From Bacteroidales bacterium (lineage in GTDB: Bacteria > Bacteroidota > Bacteroidia > Bacteroidales > P3), in NCBI GenBank assembly GCA_017469625.1, contig JAFUGA010000060.1, positions 1 to 64,000 on the forward strand: 64,000 nucleotides of DNA, in the 5' to 3' direction. The translations under genes were made by a program, and so were the position numbers. This document shows positions 1-8,295 of the stretch, one piece after another (the first letter of the stretch is position 1; every line of letters starts with the position of its first letter). The notes under the pieces were generated by a model, which saw only the letters and a program-made list of their open reading frames with translations, did not search any database and had not been told where the DNA came from.

Positions 1-645
1 ACCAGAAAAACTATAATCATAGTTCGGTATATTAGTCTTTGCAAACTGCAAAACAGGTTTGCCCTCCTTTGCTAAACGGTCTATATGTGGTCCTCCCGGA
101 TAAGGCAAAGAAAGTATTTTTGCAGCCTTGTCTATAGTTTCTCCAGCAGCATCATCTATGGTTTTGCCTATCATTTGCATATCAGAAGAGGAATATACTC
201 TTATTATCTGAGTGTTTCCTCCCGAAACCAAAAGACAAAGATATGGGAATTCGGGAACTTGTTGTGTATCACTGTCTTTAACGAAATGAGCAAGCACATG
301 TGCCTCCAAATGATTTACATCTATGATAGGAATATTCAATGCTTGCGAAAGACTTTTTGCAAAACTCACTCCGACAAGCAAAGACCCCATTAGACCGGGA
401 CCTCTTGTAAATGCTATGGCCGAAAGTTGATGTTTGGTTATACCTGCATTGCGAATAGCCACATCTACTACAGGGATTATGTTTTGTTGATGAGCTCTTG
501 AAGCCAACTCTGGCACAACTCCGCCGTATTGTTCATGCACTTTCTGAGATGCGGTTACGTTACTCAAACAGTGAAACTCGCTATCCATTACCGCTGCCGA
601 AGTATCATCGCAAGAAGATTCTATTGCAAGTATATATTCTTTCAT
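1..645 (-). CDS. tsaD: TsaD, tRNA threonylcarbamoyladenosine synthase subunit (3' end cut by window)
   Basis: The first 215 codons are present; the C-terminus lies beyond the left edge. The start reads MKEYILAIESSCDDTSAAV, the usual TsaD opening of the ASKHA fold. The metal-binding HxxxH appears as HLEAH, with GPGLMGSLLVG and LLVSGGNTQ nearby. In the known family, TsaD with TsaB and TsaE transfers the threonylcarbamoyl group from TC-AMP to A37 of tRNAs that read ANN codons, in the cytosol. The ATG at 643-645 is the natural start because homologues begin at the same residue. Nothing in the visible part is broken. The gene stands alone, with its 5' end facing tRNA-Ser across about 160 bp of AT-rich DNA. 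Confidence 0.96.
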   Translation of the reverse strand, partial: MKEYILAIESSCDDTSAAVMDSEFHCLSNVTASQKVHEQYGGVVPELASRAHQQNIIPVVDVAIRNAGITKHQLSAIAFTRGPGLMGSLLVGVSFAKSLSQALNIPIIDVNHLEAHVLAHFVKDSDTQQVPEFPYLCLLVSGGNTQIIRVYSSSDMQMIGKTIDDAAGETIDKAAKILSLPYPGGPHIDRLAKEGKPVLQFAKTNIPNYDYSFSG

Positions 646-804
646 TTCTATATTCCGTTTTATAAATCCACTTTGCAAAAATAAGAAAAAAAGATGTTAT
701 TCCACATATTTGAAACGTTGAAATATCTTTTTGAACTATAAAATTTCTACAACAATTCTTTTACTGTAAAGATTTTTTTGTATTTTTGCAAACTCAAATA
801 ACTT

Positions 805-892
805 GGAGAGATGCTCGAGTGGCTGAAGAGGCTCGCCTGGAAAGCGGGTAAGCGGCAAAACCGCTTCGGGGGTTCGAATCCCCCTCTCTCCG
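805..892 (+). tRNA. tRNA-Ser (anticodon GGA)
   Basis: An 88-nt class II tRNA. The acceptor arms GGAGAGA and TCTCTCC pair perfectly. The anticodon loop CTGGAAA gives GGA, there is a long variable arm, the T-loop is GGTTCGAATCC, and the discriminator base is G as expected for serine. CCA is not encoded. A TATTTTTG promoter -7 box lies at 781-788. Confidence 0.97.
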
Positions 893-1119
893 CAAAGTTT
901 CTGAAATATATTTCTTAAAATTTTTCTTTAAAAATAAGTTTTTATTTTTCGTTTAACAGATTTTTTAATAATATTTTTAACTACTATTTTAACTTTTTTC
1001 TTAAAACAAGTTTTTAATGAACTGTTTTATTAAAATAAAACAAAGTCTTTACCTCTATTTTCTATAAATTCGTAAAATCTTTTAAGATTTTAGATATATA
1101 TAACTCTATTTTATTAAAA

Positions 1120-1406
1120 TAAAACGAAATTTTAAGAAATTAAAATAAAGAGATAGAAATCTAAAACGAAGTTCTATGAAAATAGAATCAAGTTCTAAGA
1201 AATTAAAACAAAGAGATAAAAATCTAAAACGAAGTTCTGTGAAATTAAAACAAAGTTTTACGAAAATAAAACAAAGAGATAGAAATCTAAAACAAAGTTC
1301 TGTGAAATTAAAACAAAGTTTTACGAAAATAAAACAAAGTTCTACAAAAATAGAATCAAGTTCTAAGAAATTAAAACAAAGAGATAGAAATTTATCTCTT
1401 TGTTTT
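1120..1406. repeat. Array A of the 21-bp interspersed repeat (13 units plus a terminal inverted half)
   Basis: Thirteen units of exactly 21 bp run from 1120 to 1392 without one indel. Most begin TAAAACAAAG or TAAAACGAAG and continue with one of three variants: TTCTRYG, TTTTACG or AGATAG. The last unit is mirrored: AAAACAAAGAGATA at 1373-1386 pairs perfectly with 1393-1406 across a 6-nt loop. Because 21 is a multiple of three, the array carries a false open frame of heptads at 1176-1415. It fills the gap between tRNA-Ser and the 3' end of the CoA-transferase gene, which converge on it. The rest of 893-1119 is AT-rich with no gene visible. Confidence 0.9.
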
Positions 1407-1450
1407 GAATTATAAAATTTTGTAATATTTAGAAAATTTAAACTTTCAAC

Positions 1451-2110
1451 TTATTGAAGCATAGGTTTCAAATCTGGAGATTTGATAAGTGTTGCTTCTG
1501 TTGCCTCTTGTACTTGTTCAAAAGTAAATTCTGGATTTATCTCTGTAAGAACTATACCCTCAGGAGTTATTTCCATAACGCCCATTTCTGTAATTATCAT
1601 ATTTACTTTACCTTTTGCAGTAAGAGGAAGAGTACATTTCTTCAATATTTTAGGAGCTCCTTTTGCTGTGTGTTCCATTGTAAGAATTATTTTCTTTGCT
1701 CCTTCCAACAAATCCATAGCACCGCCCATTCCTGGAACTTTCTTTCCTGGTATCATCCAATTGGCAAGGTCGCCATTCTCTGCTACTTGCAACGCACCTA
1801 AGATAGAAGCATCTACATGTCCTCCTCTGATAATTCCAAATGAAGTTGCACTGTCAAAAGTTGCAGCACCTGGCATAGCAGTTATGTTTGCACCACCTGC
1901 ATTTATCCATTCAGGGTCTTCTTCTCCTGCTTTAGCGTTTGGACCCATACCTACCATTCCGTTTTCTGCTTGTATAATAACATTAACTCCGGGTTTCAAA
2001 TAATTAGGAATCATTCCCGGTATACCTATTCCAAGATTTACCACATAGCCGTCTTTAAGTTCCAAAGCTGCTCTTTTAGCTATTGTTTCCTTTATTTGAT
2101 TTTTATCCAT
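1451..2110 (-). CDS. CoA-transferase subunit B (3-oxoacid / butyrate-acetoacetate type)
   Basis: 219 residues, the usual length of a class I CoA-transferase beta subunit. The active-site segment AENGMVGMG is present (the family's catalytic Glu), followed by GGxxD/E-type glycine-rich loops such as GGANITAMPGA and MGGAMDLLEGAK. In the family, alpha and beta subunits form a heterotetramer that moves CoA between acetoacetate, butyrate or succinate and acetyl-CoA or succinyl-CoA. The alpha subunit normally precedes the beta subunit in one operon, but here the upstream DNA on this strand holds a lipoprotein gene and no alpha subunit is in the window. The exact acyl substrate cannot be told from sequence. 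Confidence 0.9.
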   Translation of the reverse strand: MDKNQIKETIAKRAALELKDGYVVNLGIGIPGMIPNYLKPGVNVIIQAENGMVGMGPNAKAGEEDPEWINAGGANITAMPGAATFDSATSFGIIRGGHVDASILGALQVAENGDLANWMIPGKKVPGMGGAMDLLEGAKKIILTMEHTAKGAPKILKKCTLPLTAKGKVNMIITEMGVMEITPEGIVLTEINPEFTFEQVQEATEATLIKSPDLKPMLQ

Positions 2111-2168
2111 GATTTTTTTGTTTTTTATTGTTGTTTTTAAATATAATAATCTTATTGTTTTTTACTAA

Positions 2169-2627
2169 TTATTTTTCCTCTTCTTCCTCTGGTTCAGGGG
2201 TAGGAGGTATGTATTCAGTACCTTTGTATCTTACGTATTTGTAATGTTCTCCTCTACTATCTCTATATATCATAGTGTCTTTTTTTACAGACTCAAGGAA
2301 ATAAACAAAAGTTCTTTCCATGTGGTCAAGCACTGTAAGTGTATCTCCACTTATGGTATAATAACCTCTTGTATAAGAGAAAGTAGTATCTGAATCGTAA
2401 GTATAAGTTGTTATAGTACGTTTTTTGAAATCATAATTGTAAGGTGCGTATTCTACATAGTCCCTGTAATGATAATTATCCAATTCCTCATTACTTATAA
2501 CTTCATAATTTCTCCATTTACCTGAAACAAAATCATCTCCTTCGTCTATATTCTTTTCACAAGAAACGAAGATGAAAGATGCAAACAAAAGCATCAATGC
2601 AAACAAAACACTTGTATTCTTTTTCAT
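2169..2627 (-). CDS. Small lipoprotein, lipocalin-like C-terminal part
   Basis: 152 residues. A lipoprotein signal peptide ends in the lipobox FVSC at about residue 23, so the mature protein should be lipid-anchored in the envelope. The body starts SGKWRNYEV and alternates short polar and aromatic strands (TTYTYDSDTTFSYTRGYYTISGD), a pattern seen in small lipocalin-like lipoproteins of Bacteroidales. The C-terminus is an acidic PPTPEPEEEEEK tail. Function is not recognisable. It sits 10 bp behind the AtpI-like gene on the same strand, so it may be co-transcribed from the porW side. Confidence 0.75.
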   Translation of the reverse strand: MKKNTSVLFALMLLFASFIFVSCEKNIDEGDDFVSGKWRNYEVISNEELDNYHYRDYVEYAPYNYDFKKRTITTYTYDSDTTFSYTRGYYTISGDTLTVLDHMERTFVYFLESVKKDTMIYRDSRGEHYKYVRYKGTEYIPPTPEPEEEEEK

Positions 2628-2636
2628 AATATTACC

Positions 2637-3026
2637 TTATTTTTTATTCTTTGCAAGTTTTTGTGTTGTTATCACATCAAAAACCGTATATGCAAAATAT
2701 ATAATCAAATATGCGATTGCAAATTTAGTATTTTTTTCAATATGAAACAACAATACAATTGCGAAAACTGTTATATAAATTAAAAATTTTAAACCTTTAG
2801 TGATTATAAAAGCCTGATTGAAAGAGATTTTTATCTTGTCTTCGGAGTAAAAAAGAAAAACATAAGAAGCAAAAGTTACAATGTAAAACATCATTATATA
2901 ATAAGGAATATTTACAGAAAGAAATTCTTTTGGTACTACCAACATAAGAAACAGTACTACAAAGGATAGTACCATAGCAAGCGAAGATATTTTCAAAAGA
3001 TACGTTGCTAAAGGGTGTCTTTTCAT
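2637..3026 (-). CDS. AtpI-like four-helix membrane protein of the ATP synthase locus
   Basis: 129 residues with four predicted hydrophobic segments (about 12-32, 40-60, 75-98 and 103-118) and a basic C-terminus AKNKK. The segment FAIAYLIIYFAYTVFDV resembles the poorly conserved protein found between atpZ and atpB in many Bacteroidota. It follows atpZ by 16 bp, which supports that reading. It may help assemble or supply ions to the F-type ATP synthase c-ring, as proposed for AtpI; that is inference. The atpB gene expected next is absent here. Confidence 0.6.
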   Translation of the reverse strand: MKRHPLATYLLKISSLAMVLSFVVLFLMLVVPKEFLSVNIPYYIMMFYIVTFASYVFLFYSEDKIKISFNQAFIITKGLKFLIYITVFAIVLLFHIEKNTKFAIAYLIIYFAYTVFDVITTQKLAKNKK

Positions 3027-3042
3027 ATTCTTGGATTTTTAT

Positions 3043-3252
3043 TTATTTTAATAATTTTTTTACAACTGAATACAGACTTCCTGCTATAGAAAGAATACTG
3101 AAACAGATAGTGAAGATAGGTTTAGTAGATAAAGTTTCGTCCAATTTAAACCCACAAAAAATTCCTAAACAGATAATAATAACTATCTGCAAACCTATAG
3201 AGGAATATTTTGCATAGTCATTAAGTGGATTGTTTTTTGTCTGCTTGTTCAT
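3043..3252 (-). CDS. AtpZ/AtpI family protein
   Basis: 69 residues: a short polar N-terminus (MNKQTKNNPLNDYAKYSS) and two hydrophobic helices separated by FKLDETLSTKP. This is the standard AtpZ layout, in which a GxxxGxxLD-like loop joins two membrane helices. Its start codon lies inside the last codons of porW, overlapping by 32 bp in another frame, so translation is probably coupled. The family works with ATP synthase assembly or as a small cation channel; the ATP synthase genes themselves are not in the window. Confidence 0.75.
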   Translation of the reverse strand: MNKQTKNNPLNDYAKYSSIGLQIVIIICLGIFCGFKLDETLSTKPIFTICFSILSIAGSLYSVVKKLLK

Positions 3253-5986
3253 CTTCTCTATCTTTCAAATACATTAACCTAAAGAATTTTACATAAGCCT
3301 CTATATTTCTCCTATTATAGAAAGTTGCATAATTCTGAACCGAGATAACAAAATGTTTATAGAAAGTACTATTCAGCGAAGAGAACTTTTTGTCTTTCTG
3401 TATGCTGTCATAGTAATCCAAAGCTTCTTCTTTATTTTTGAACTTTCTGACATTGACCATCTGTTGTGAAGAAGTGAAGAGTTGGGCTGTAGATTTTAAA
3501 TCGTTATCTGCATAGTTCTCTTTATTGAAATCATCTATTACTTCTTGTAAATAAGATATATCTATTTTAGAATCGTCTGCCAAAATAATATAATAGTGTT
3601 GCATATCTTTGTTTCTAAACATCAAAGCCTCTGCATCAAGTATATCATCTCTATTTACTGCTTGCTCTTGTGTAAGGTTTTCTTCCTTGCCATCTGGTAT
3701 TTGTTCTTTATTTTCCTCTTCTTTCTTCTTTGCATTAGGGTCGTATTTTATATCAAAGTCTTTTATATCATAGTTTTCTGCAAGGAAGATTAGTTGTTTT
3801 TCTATAGTAGGTGTTACTTCGCTTTCAGGGTAGTTGAAAATTATCATATTAAGATTGTCCGCCAAAGAATCCACTCCATATAGTCTTCCTTTGGAAAGTG
3901 CTGACAAATACAAAAGACGTGGTATATAAGGACCGTTTTTGATAGAGTCTATAGCCTGCTGAGAGGATTCTATAGCAGAAAGGTATTCGTTGTTTGAGTA
4001 ACGGTTGTATGTTTCTTTGTATAGTCTTTCAGCAAAAGTGTTGTTGTTTTTTATATCGTCCCAATAGTCTGGGTATTTTATCATCATAGCGTATTCACTC
4101 TCGGGATACTCTGTTAGAACTTTGTTTTTGTAGAAATTACTGCTTGGATAGTTGCCCAAACTGTCGTATATCTTGTACAGATGATAAGATGATGGAAGAA
4201 TATTTCTATGTGTCGGGTATCTTTTATGCAGGTCTAAAAATGTTTCTACTGCTTTTGGTTTGTCGTTAAGTCCTTGATAGTAGATGTACCCTGCATCCAT
4301 CAAAGCCTTTGCTATATCCTCGTTTGCAGAATCTTTTGCCGACTGAGTAAAAGGAATATCTTTTTTGTAATAATCTGGATTGTCTGGCATTAGTTGAGTT
4401 TTTGAACTTTTAGTCTTTGTATCTTCTTCGCTATCTTCTTGTTCGTTATCTGCCACATCTTCGTCCACAAATCCTATTTCGTTCTTATCGTTCAACCTCC
4501 AATTGTCTTCCAATGCTCTATCGCCCCATCTACGTTTAAATTCTATACTTCCACTTTGTACGGTTGAAGGATTGTTGAAATAGAAGTTACTTCTGTTTTG
4601 ATTATTCAACTGATTGAAATTATTAAGTGAAGCATTTCTTGCCATAAGGGCTTTTTGTAGTTTTTCCTCTTCTTCTCTCTTTTTCTGTTCTAACTTATAT
4701 GCGTCTATCCATTCTTTAATCTTTGCATTTAGTTCTGCTTCTGGCATTTCACTCATAGCCAAAAGACTGTCCCAACGCTCAACAGTGTTTAGGTTATCTA
4801 CCAAAGAAGTTAGTACTTTGTGTCTTGAAACTATTACATCTCTATTTGGATAATCTCTACTCATAATAGATAGGGCTGTATCATAGTACATTTGGGCTTT
4901 TTTGTAGTTATGCAAAGTGTCATAATAAACATTAGCAGCCCTAAGTGCAGAAGCCATCTTTTGAATCTTGTTTGTCTTGGAAGCCTTTACACTCTCCTCC
5001 CATTTCTTACAAGCAATATCCATGTTTCTGTTCCTGAAATATATCTCTCCTATAGCATAATAAATCTGGTCTTGAAAATCATCGTTCTTTTTATCGTCAA
5101 GCATATCTTCCAAATCTTCAACTATGGATACACTATTCTTTTTTAAAGGGTCGTAACATAAAGCAATATTTAGTTTAGATACGAATTGCATAGAATAATC
5201 TGAAGCATGTCTTGAGGTATATTTGAAAGCCTTTGTCGCTTGATTGTATTGCTTGTTGTTCATGTAGATTTGACCTTCTATAAATCTTATTCTTGTGTTT
5301 AAACGTCTTTGAAAAGGATTCTTTTTTCTAAGAGCAAAATTTTCTAAAGCAGGTAATGTTTTACCCTGTGCAATATTGTTTTCAGCAGAAATAAGATTTA
5401 GAAAATTGTTTAGCTTTTTAGGTGCTTTTTTATCTTCTATTGCTTTTTTTACTTGTTTTAAGACTATTTCGGCTTCGTTGAATTTTCTTTCCTTACTATA
5501 GGTAAGAGCCAACCAAAGCATAGGTTCGTACATTTCTTTGCTGTCTTTCCAATTGGCTATTATGTATTGGAATGTAGCCTCTGCACCTTTGTAGTCGTGA
5601 GCATAATAACAACTCTTTCCTATTAAAAGATAAGCATCGTCTATTTGAGGATTTTTTTCCACACCTGAAAAACGCATGGAATGTTTTTTTGTAACCTTGC
5701 TACCTTTTTCTATAGCCCTGTCTGTATTCGCTTTTATACCTTTTGCCTGTTCTTCTGTGCCGTTTATGAAAACAGGAAGTATGCGAGTATAATCGTCTTT
5801 CCAAGATTTTTCTACCGTTCTTTGTGCATCTTTTAATGCATTTTCACCATTCCATAAAGCATTGTAATGGGCTACTACATTATGATAAGTCCTATTTGCC
5901 CACTTATCTTTTGATGTAGAACAACCACAAAGAAACAAAACTAACAAAACTGTGGCTATTATCTTGTATTTATATTTTGTTATCAC
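3221..5986 (-). CDS. porW: PorW/SprE, T9SS-associated TPR lipoprotein
   Basis: About 921 residues. A lipoprotein signal (IIATVLLVLFLCGCS) is followed by KWANRTYHNVVAHYNALWNGENAL, typical of SprE/PorW, then many tetratricopeptide helices to about residue 450, a charged linker, and more TPR-like helices (LMDAGYIYYQGLNDKPKAVETF). PorW is an outer-membrane lipoprotein that links the T9SS trans-envelope core (PorK/N ring) to the Sov translocon in Porphyromonas and is needed for secretion and gliding in Flavobacterium. The open frame extends to a TTG at 6034, but a promoter -7 box TATTTTTG lies within that extension at 6009-6016. I therefore place the start at GTG 5986, just before MITKYKYK, giving a short leader. 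Confidence 0.88.
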   Translation of the reverse strand: MITKYKYKIIATVLLVLFLCGCSTSKDKWANRTYHNVVAHYNALWNGENALKDAQRTVEKSWKDDYTRILPVFINGTEEQAKGIKANTDRAIEKGSKVTKKHSMRFSGVEKNPQIDDAYLLIGKSCYYAHDYKGAEATFQYIIANWKDSKEMYEPMLWLALTYSKERKFNEAEIVLKQVKKAIEDKKAPKKLNNFLNLISAENNIAQGKTLPALENFALRKKNPFQRRLNTRIRFIEGQIYMNNKQYNQATKAFKYTSRHASDYSMQFVSKLNIALCYDPLKKNSVSIVEDLEDMLDDKKNDDFQDQIYYAIGEIYFRNRNMDIACKKWEESVKASKTNKIQKMASALRAANVYYDTLHNYKKAQMYYDTALSIMSRDYPNRDVIVSRHKVLTSLVDNLNTVERWDSLLAMSEMPEAELNAKIKEWIDAYKLEQKKREEEEKLQKALMARNASLNNFNQLNNQNRSNFYFNNPSTVQSGSIEFKRRWGDRALEDNWRLNDKNEIGFVDEDVADNEQEDSEEDTKTKSSKTQLMPDNPDYYKKDIPFTQSAKDSANEDIAKALMDAGYIYYQGLNDKPKAVETFLDLHKRYPTHRNILPSSYHLYKIYDSLGNYPSSNFYKNKVLTEYPESEYAMMIKYPDYWDDIKNNNTFAERLYKETYNRYSNNEYLSAIESSQQAIDSIKNGPYIPRLLYLSALSKGRLYGVDSLADNLNMIIFNYPESEVTPTIEKQLIFLAENYDIKDFDIKYDPNAKKKEEENKEQIPDGKEENLTQEQAVNRDDILDAEALMFRNKDMQHYYIILADDSKIDISYLQEVIDDFNKENYADNDLKSTAQLFTSSQQMVNVRKFKNKEEALDYYDSIQKDKKFSSLNSTFYKHFVISVQNYATFYNRRNIEAYVKFFRLMYLKDREDEQADKKQST

Positions 5987-6008
5987 GTTCAAAATTTTAA
6001 ATGTTTTG

Positions 6009-6016
6009 CAAAAATA
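6009..6016 (-). promoter_or_regulatory. porW promoter -7 box
   Basis: TATTTTTG followed by C on the minus strand fits TAnnTTTG. The box would fire about 5-8 bases downstream, leaving roughly 17 bases before the GTG at 5986. It lies inside the longest open frame, which is why the upstream TTG start is rejected. Confidence 0.55.
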
Positions 6017-6190
6017 GTAAATAAATTCATACAAAACAAACGAAAAGAAATATAGTATTCGTATTTCAAAGTGAAAAAATTATCTTGTTTTATAGTATTT
6101 TTCTCATTCTTTGTCATAATTTTCTAAAACAAGGAGTGGTAAAAATAATTTTTTTATTTCAATTTCTTTATACTATTATAAAAATATTCG

Positions 6191-6198
6191 TATCTTTG
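6191..6198 (+). promoter_or_regulatory. Promoter -7 box of the DUF1015 gene
   Basis: TATCTTTG, followed by CA, sits 52 bp ahead of the ATG at 6250 and matches TAnnTTTG exactly. I see no clear TTTG at the expected -33 position. Confidence 0.55.
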
Positions 6199-6249
6199 CA
6201 CCCAATGTTTAACATTATTAAGTAAAACAAGTAATAAAAATATTAAAAA

Positions 6250-7503
6250 ATGGCAAGAGTAAAAGCTTTCAAAGGACTTCGTCCTCCACAAGATTTAGTA
6301 ACAAAACTATCTTCTCTTCCTTATGATGTAATGGATAGCGAAGAAGCAAGAGAAAGAGCAAAAGATAACCCATATTCTTTACTTCACGTAACAAAGGCTG
6401 AAATAGACCTTGCACCGGGAACAGCAGACGATGCACCAGAAGTATTTGAAAAAGTAGTTGAAAACTATAACAATTTCAAAAAGAATGGTTGGTTAGTACA
6501 AGATGGAGAAGAAAAACTTTACATCTATGCTCAAACAATGAACGGAAAAACTCAATACGGTATAGTTGGTTGTACTCACGTAGATGATTATTTCAACGGA
6601 ATAATCAAAAAACACGAACTTACACGTAAAGATAAAGAAGACGGAAGAATGGTGCATGTAAATATTACAAATGCAAACGTTGAACCTGTTTTCTTTGCAT
6701 ATCCAGACAATAAAGAGATAAACGAAATAGTAGAGAACATAGTAAAGAATCAAAAACCTGTATATGATTTTATAGGTAGCGATGATAACTTTGGTCATAC
6801 TTTTTGGGTAATAGATGACAAAGCAACTATAAAAAGAATAGAAGAAATCTTTGAAAAAGATATTCCTTATCTTTACGTTGCAGACGGACATCATAGAACT
6901 GCTGCTGCTGCAAGAGTAGGACAGGAACGTAGAGCAAAGAATCCTAACCACAATGGCACAGAAGAGTATAACTACTTTATGGCTGTAATATTCCCAGCAA
7001 ATCAATTGACAATCATAGATTACAATAGAGTAGTAAAAGACCTTAACGGACTAAGCGAAGAAGAGTTTATAAAGAAAATAGAAGAAAACTACACAGTAGA
7101 AAAAATAGGTGCTGAAATTTATAAACCAGAGGCATTACATACATTCTCTATGTATTTAGGAGGCAATTGGTACAAACTTTCTGCAAAAGAAGGAACATAC
7201 AATCCAAATGACCCTATCGGAGTATTAGATGTAAGCATTCTTTCAAACAATGTTTTGGATAAAGTTCTTGGAATAACAGACCTTAGAAGAGATAAGAGAA
7301 TAGATTTCGTTGGAGGTATAAGAGGACTTGGCGAATTGAAACGTAGAGTAGATAGTGGTGAAATGAAAGTAGCCTTCGCTCTTTATCCTGTAAGTATGAA
7401 TCAACTAATGGAAATAGCAGATACAGGTAATATCATGCCTCCAAAGAGTACTTGGTTTGAACCAAAGTTGCGTTCAGGATTAGTAATTCACGAATTACAA
7501 TAG
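6250..7503 (+). CDS. DUF1015 family protein (SerK-like)
   Basis: 417 residues, full length for DUF1015. It opens VKAFKGLRPPQDL and has SLPYDVMDSEEAR near residue 25 and the hallmark VADGHHRTAAAARV near residue 215. Archaeal and bacterial members of this ParB/sulfiredoxin-like superfamily include the free serine kinases SerK and SbnI; kinase activity here is inference from family membership. In many Bacteroidota the gene neighbours serine-biosynthesis genes, but none is next to it here. It is a single-gene unit, with its own promoter box at 6191 and a strong terminator just behind it. Confidence 0.85.
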   Translation: MARVKAFKGLRPPQDLVTKLSSLPYDVMDSEEARERAKDNPYSLLHVTKAEIDLAPGTADDAPEVFEKVVENYNNFKKNGWLVQDGEEKLYIYAQTMNGKTQYGIVGCTHVDDYFNGIIKKHELTRKDKEDGRMVHVNITNANVEPVFFAYPDNKEINEIVENIVKNQKPVYDFIGSDDNFGHTFWVIDDKATIKRIEEIFEKDIPYLYVADGHHRTAAAARVGQERRAKNPNHNGTEEYNYFMAVIFPANQLTIIDYNRVVKDLNGLSEEEFIKKIEENYTVEKIGAEIYKPEALHTFSMYLGGNWYKLSAKEGTYNPNDPIGVLDVSILSNNVLDKVLGITDLRRDKRIDFVGGIRGLGELKRRVDSGEMKVAFALYPVSMNQLMEIADTGNIMPPKSTWFEPKLRSGLVIHELQ

Positions 7504-7512
7504 TTATTTGAC

Positions 7513-7556
7513 AAAAGGCGACAATATAACCAAAAGTCGCCTTTTTATTTTTTTGT
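7513..7556 (+). terminator. Rho-independent terminator after the DUF1015 gene
   Basis: AAAAGGCGAC (7513-7522) pairs with GTCGCCTTTT (7536-7545), followed by a T-rich tract. Confidence 0.9.
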
Positions 7557-7575
7557 TTCAAAATATGTTTTGATT

Positions 7576-8112
7576 ATGAAAAAATATTTATCTCTTGTTT
7601 TTATACTTAGTTTCTTTCTTTTTTCTTGTGGAAATAGCAATGAAGGAAAACGCTTTCGTCCTTCTTTTAACAAAGAAACTACTTACGTAAAATCTGCTTT
7701 TGGTTCAGAATATTGGGATAAACCTATAGATTCTTTAGGTTCTTGTTATGCGGTTGTATTAAAAGATAAACCATATTACGGAATAGATATAGTCTTGTCA
7801 AGTGAAGATATAAACAACGCTACTTCTATCATTCATAATTATCTTTTCTTGCATGTAGATTCTTTAGTTATGCAAGGTGATTACTCTTCTGTGAAACTAA
7901 TATATTATACCAATAGAGTAATAACACAAGATTTGCATCAGATGTACGATAGTTATTATACAAATATATCAAACGAAGAAGTGAAAATAGATTCTACCAT
8001 AGAATATATATCGGTTTCTTATAAGGGGATAGTACAAAATACATTAAATCCTTCGGATAAAAGACTTGCAATCATAAATGCAAACAAAATACCTATCAGA
8101 TATTCAAAATAA
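7576..8112 (+). CDS. Small lipoprotein of unknown function
   Basis: 178 residues from ATG 7576; the upstream TTG at 7570 would only add two residues ahead of the signal peptide. The N-terminus KKYLSLVFILSFFLFSC is a lipoprotein signal with lipobox LFSC, then a short polar linker (GNSNEGKRF). The mature part is a mixed alpha/beta domain with no family motif that I recognise. Its last codons overlap the tail of the convergent tracrRNA terminator at 8106-8138, so the two transcripts end against each other. Confidence 0.7.
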   Translation: MKKYLSLVFILSFFLFSCGNSNEGKRFRPSFNKETTYVKSAFGSEYWDKPIDSLGSCYAVVLKDKPYYGIDIVLSSEDINNATSIIHNYLFLHVDSLVMQGDYSSVKLIYYTNRVITQDLHQMYDSYYTNISNEEVKIDSTIEYISVSYKGIVQNTLNPSDKRLAIINANKIPIRYSK

Positions 8113-8186
8113 AAGTACAAGACCTTGGTCCTGTACTTGATGTTTGCACAACGGAATAATCCTTATTGTGAATTGCTTCAAATTTG
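8106..8186 (-). ncRNA. tracrRNA of the type II-C CRISPR system
   Basis: On the minus strand, TTTGAAGCAATTCACAAT is the anti-repeat to the GTTGTGAATTGCTTTCAA end of the CRISPR repeat. It is followed by the nexus hairpin CACAATAAGG...CCGTTGTG and a terminator stem: AAGTACAGGACC pairs with GGTCTTGTACTT (8113-8138), then a T-rich tract. A -7 box TATCTTTG at 8192-8199 puts the RNA start near 8186. The RNA is about 80 nt and runs antisense, away from cas9. In II-C systems tracrRNA pairs with crRNA and docks it in Cas9. The 5' end is an estimate. Confidence 0.88.
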
Positions 8187-8295
8187 TGTTGCAAAGATAC
8201 GTAAATTTTTAATATCCACGTTATTTTTTTGATAAAACTTTTTAATAATCCCTGTTTTTTCCTTAATTTTGTATTCAAAATAAAATGTATATTAT

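Noticed and set aside
1176-1415. Open frame of KLKQSFT-like heptads on the plus strand
   Set aside because: It is a by-product of 21-bp units that keep frame; similar frames occur at 13663-13935 and 63592-63798 on whichever strand lacks stops. No start context or non-repeat sequence supports a protein.
1482-2003. 173-codon open frame antisense to the CoA-transferase gene
   Set aside because: Shadow of a real gene; no motif, and the opposite strand encodes a clear enzyme.
3221-6034. TTG start of porW at 6034
   Set aside because: A TATTTTTG promoter box lies inside that extension; GTG at 5986 directly precedes a normal lipoprotein signal.
6493-7005. 170-codon open frame antisense to the DUF1015 gene
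   Set aside because: Low-complexity Cys/Tyr/Ile-rich shadow frame over a well-supported gene.
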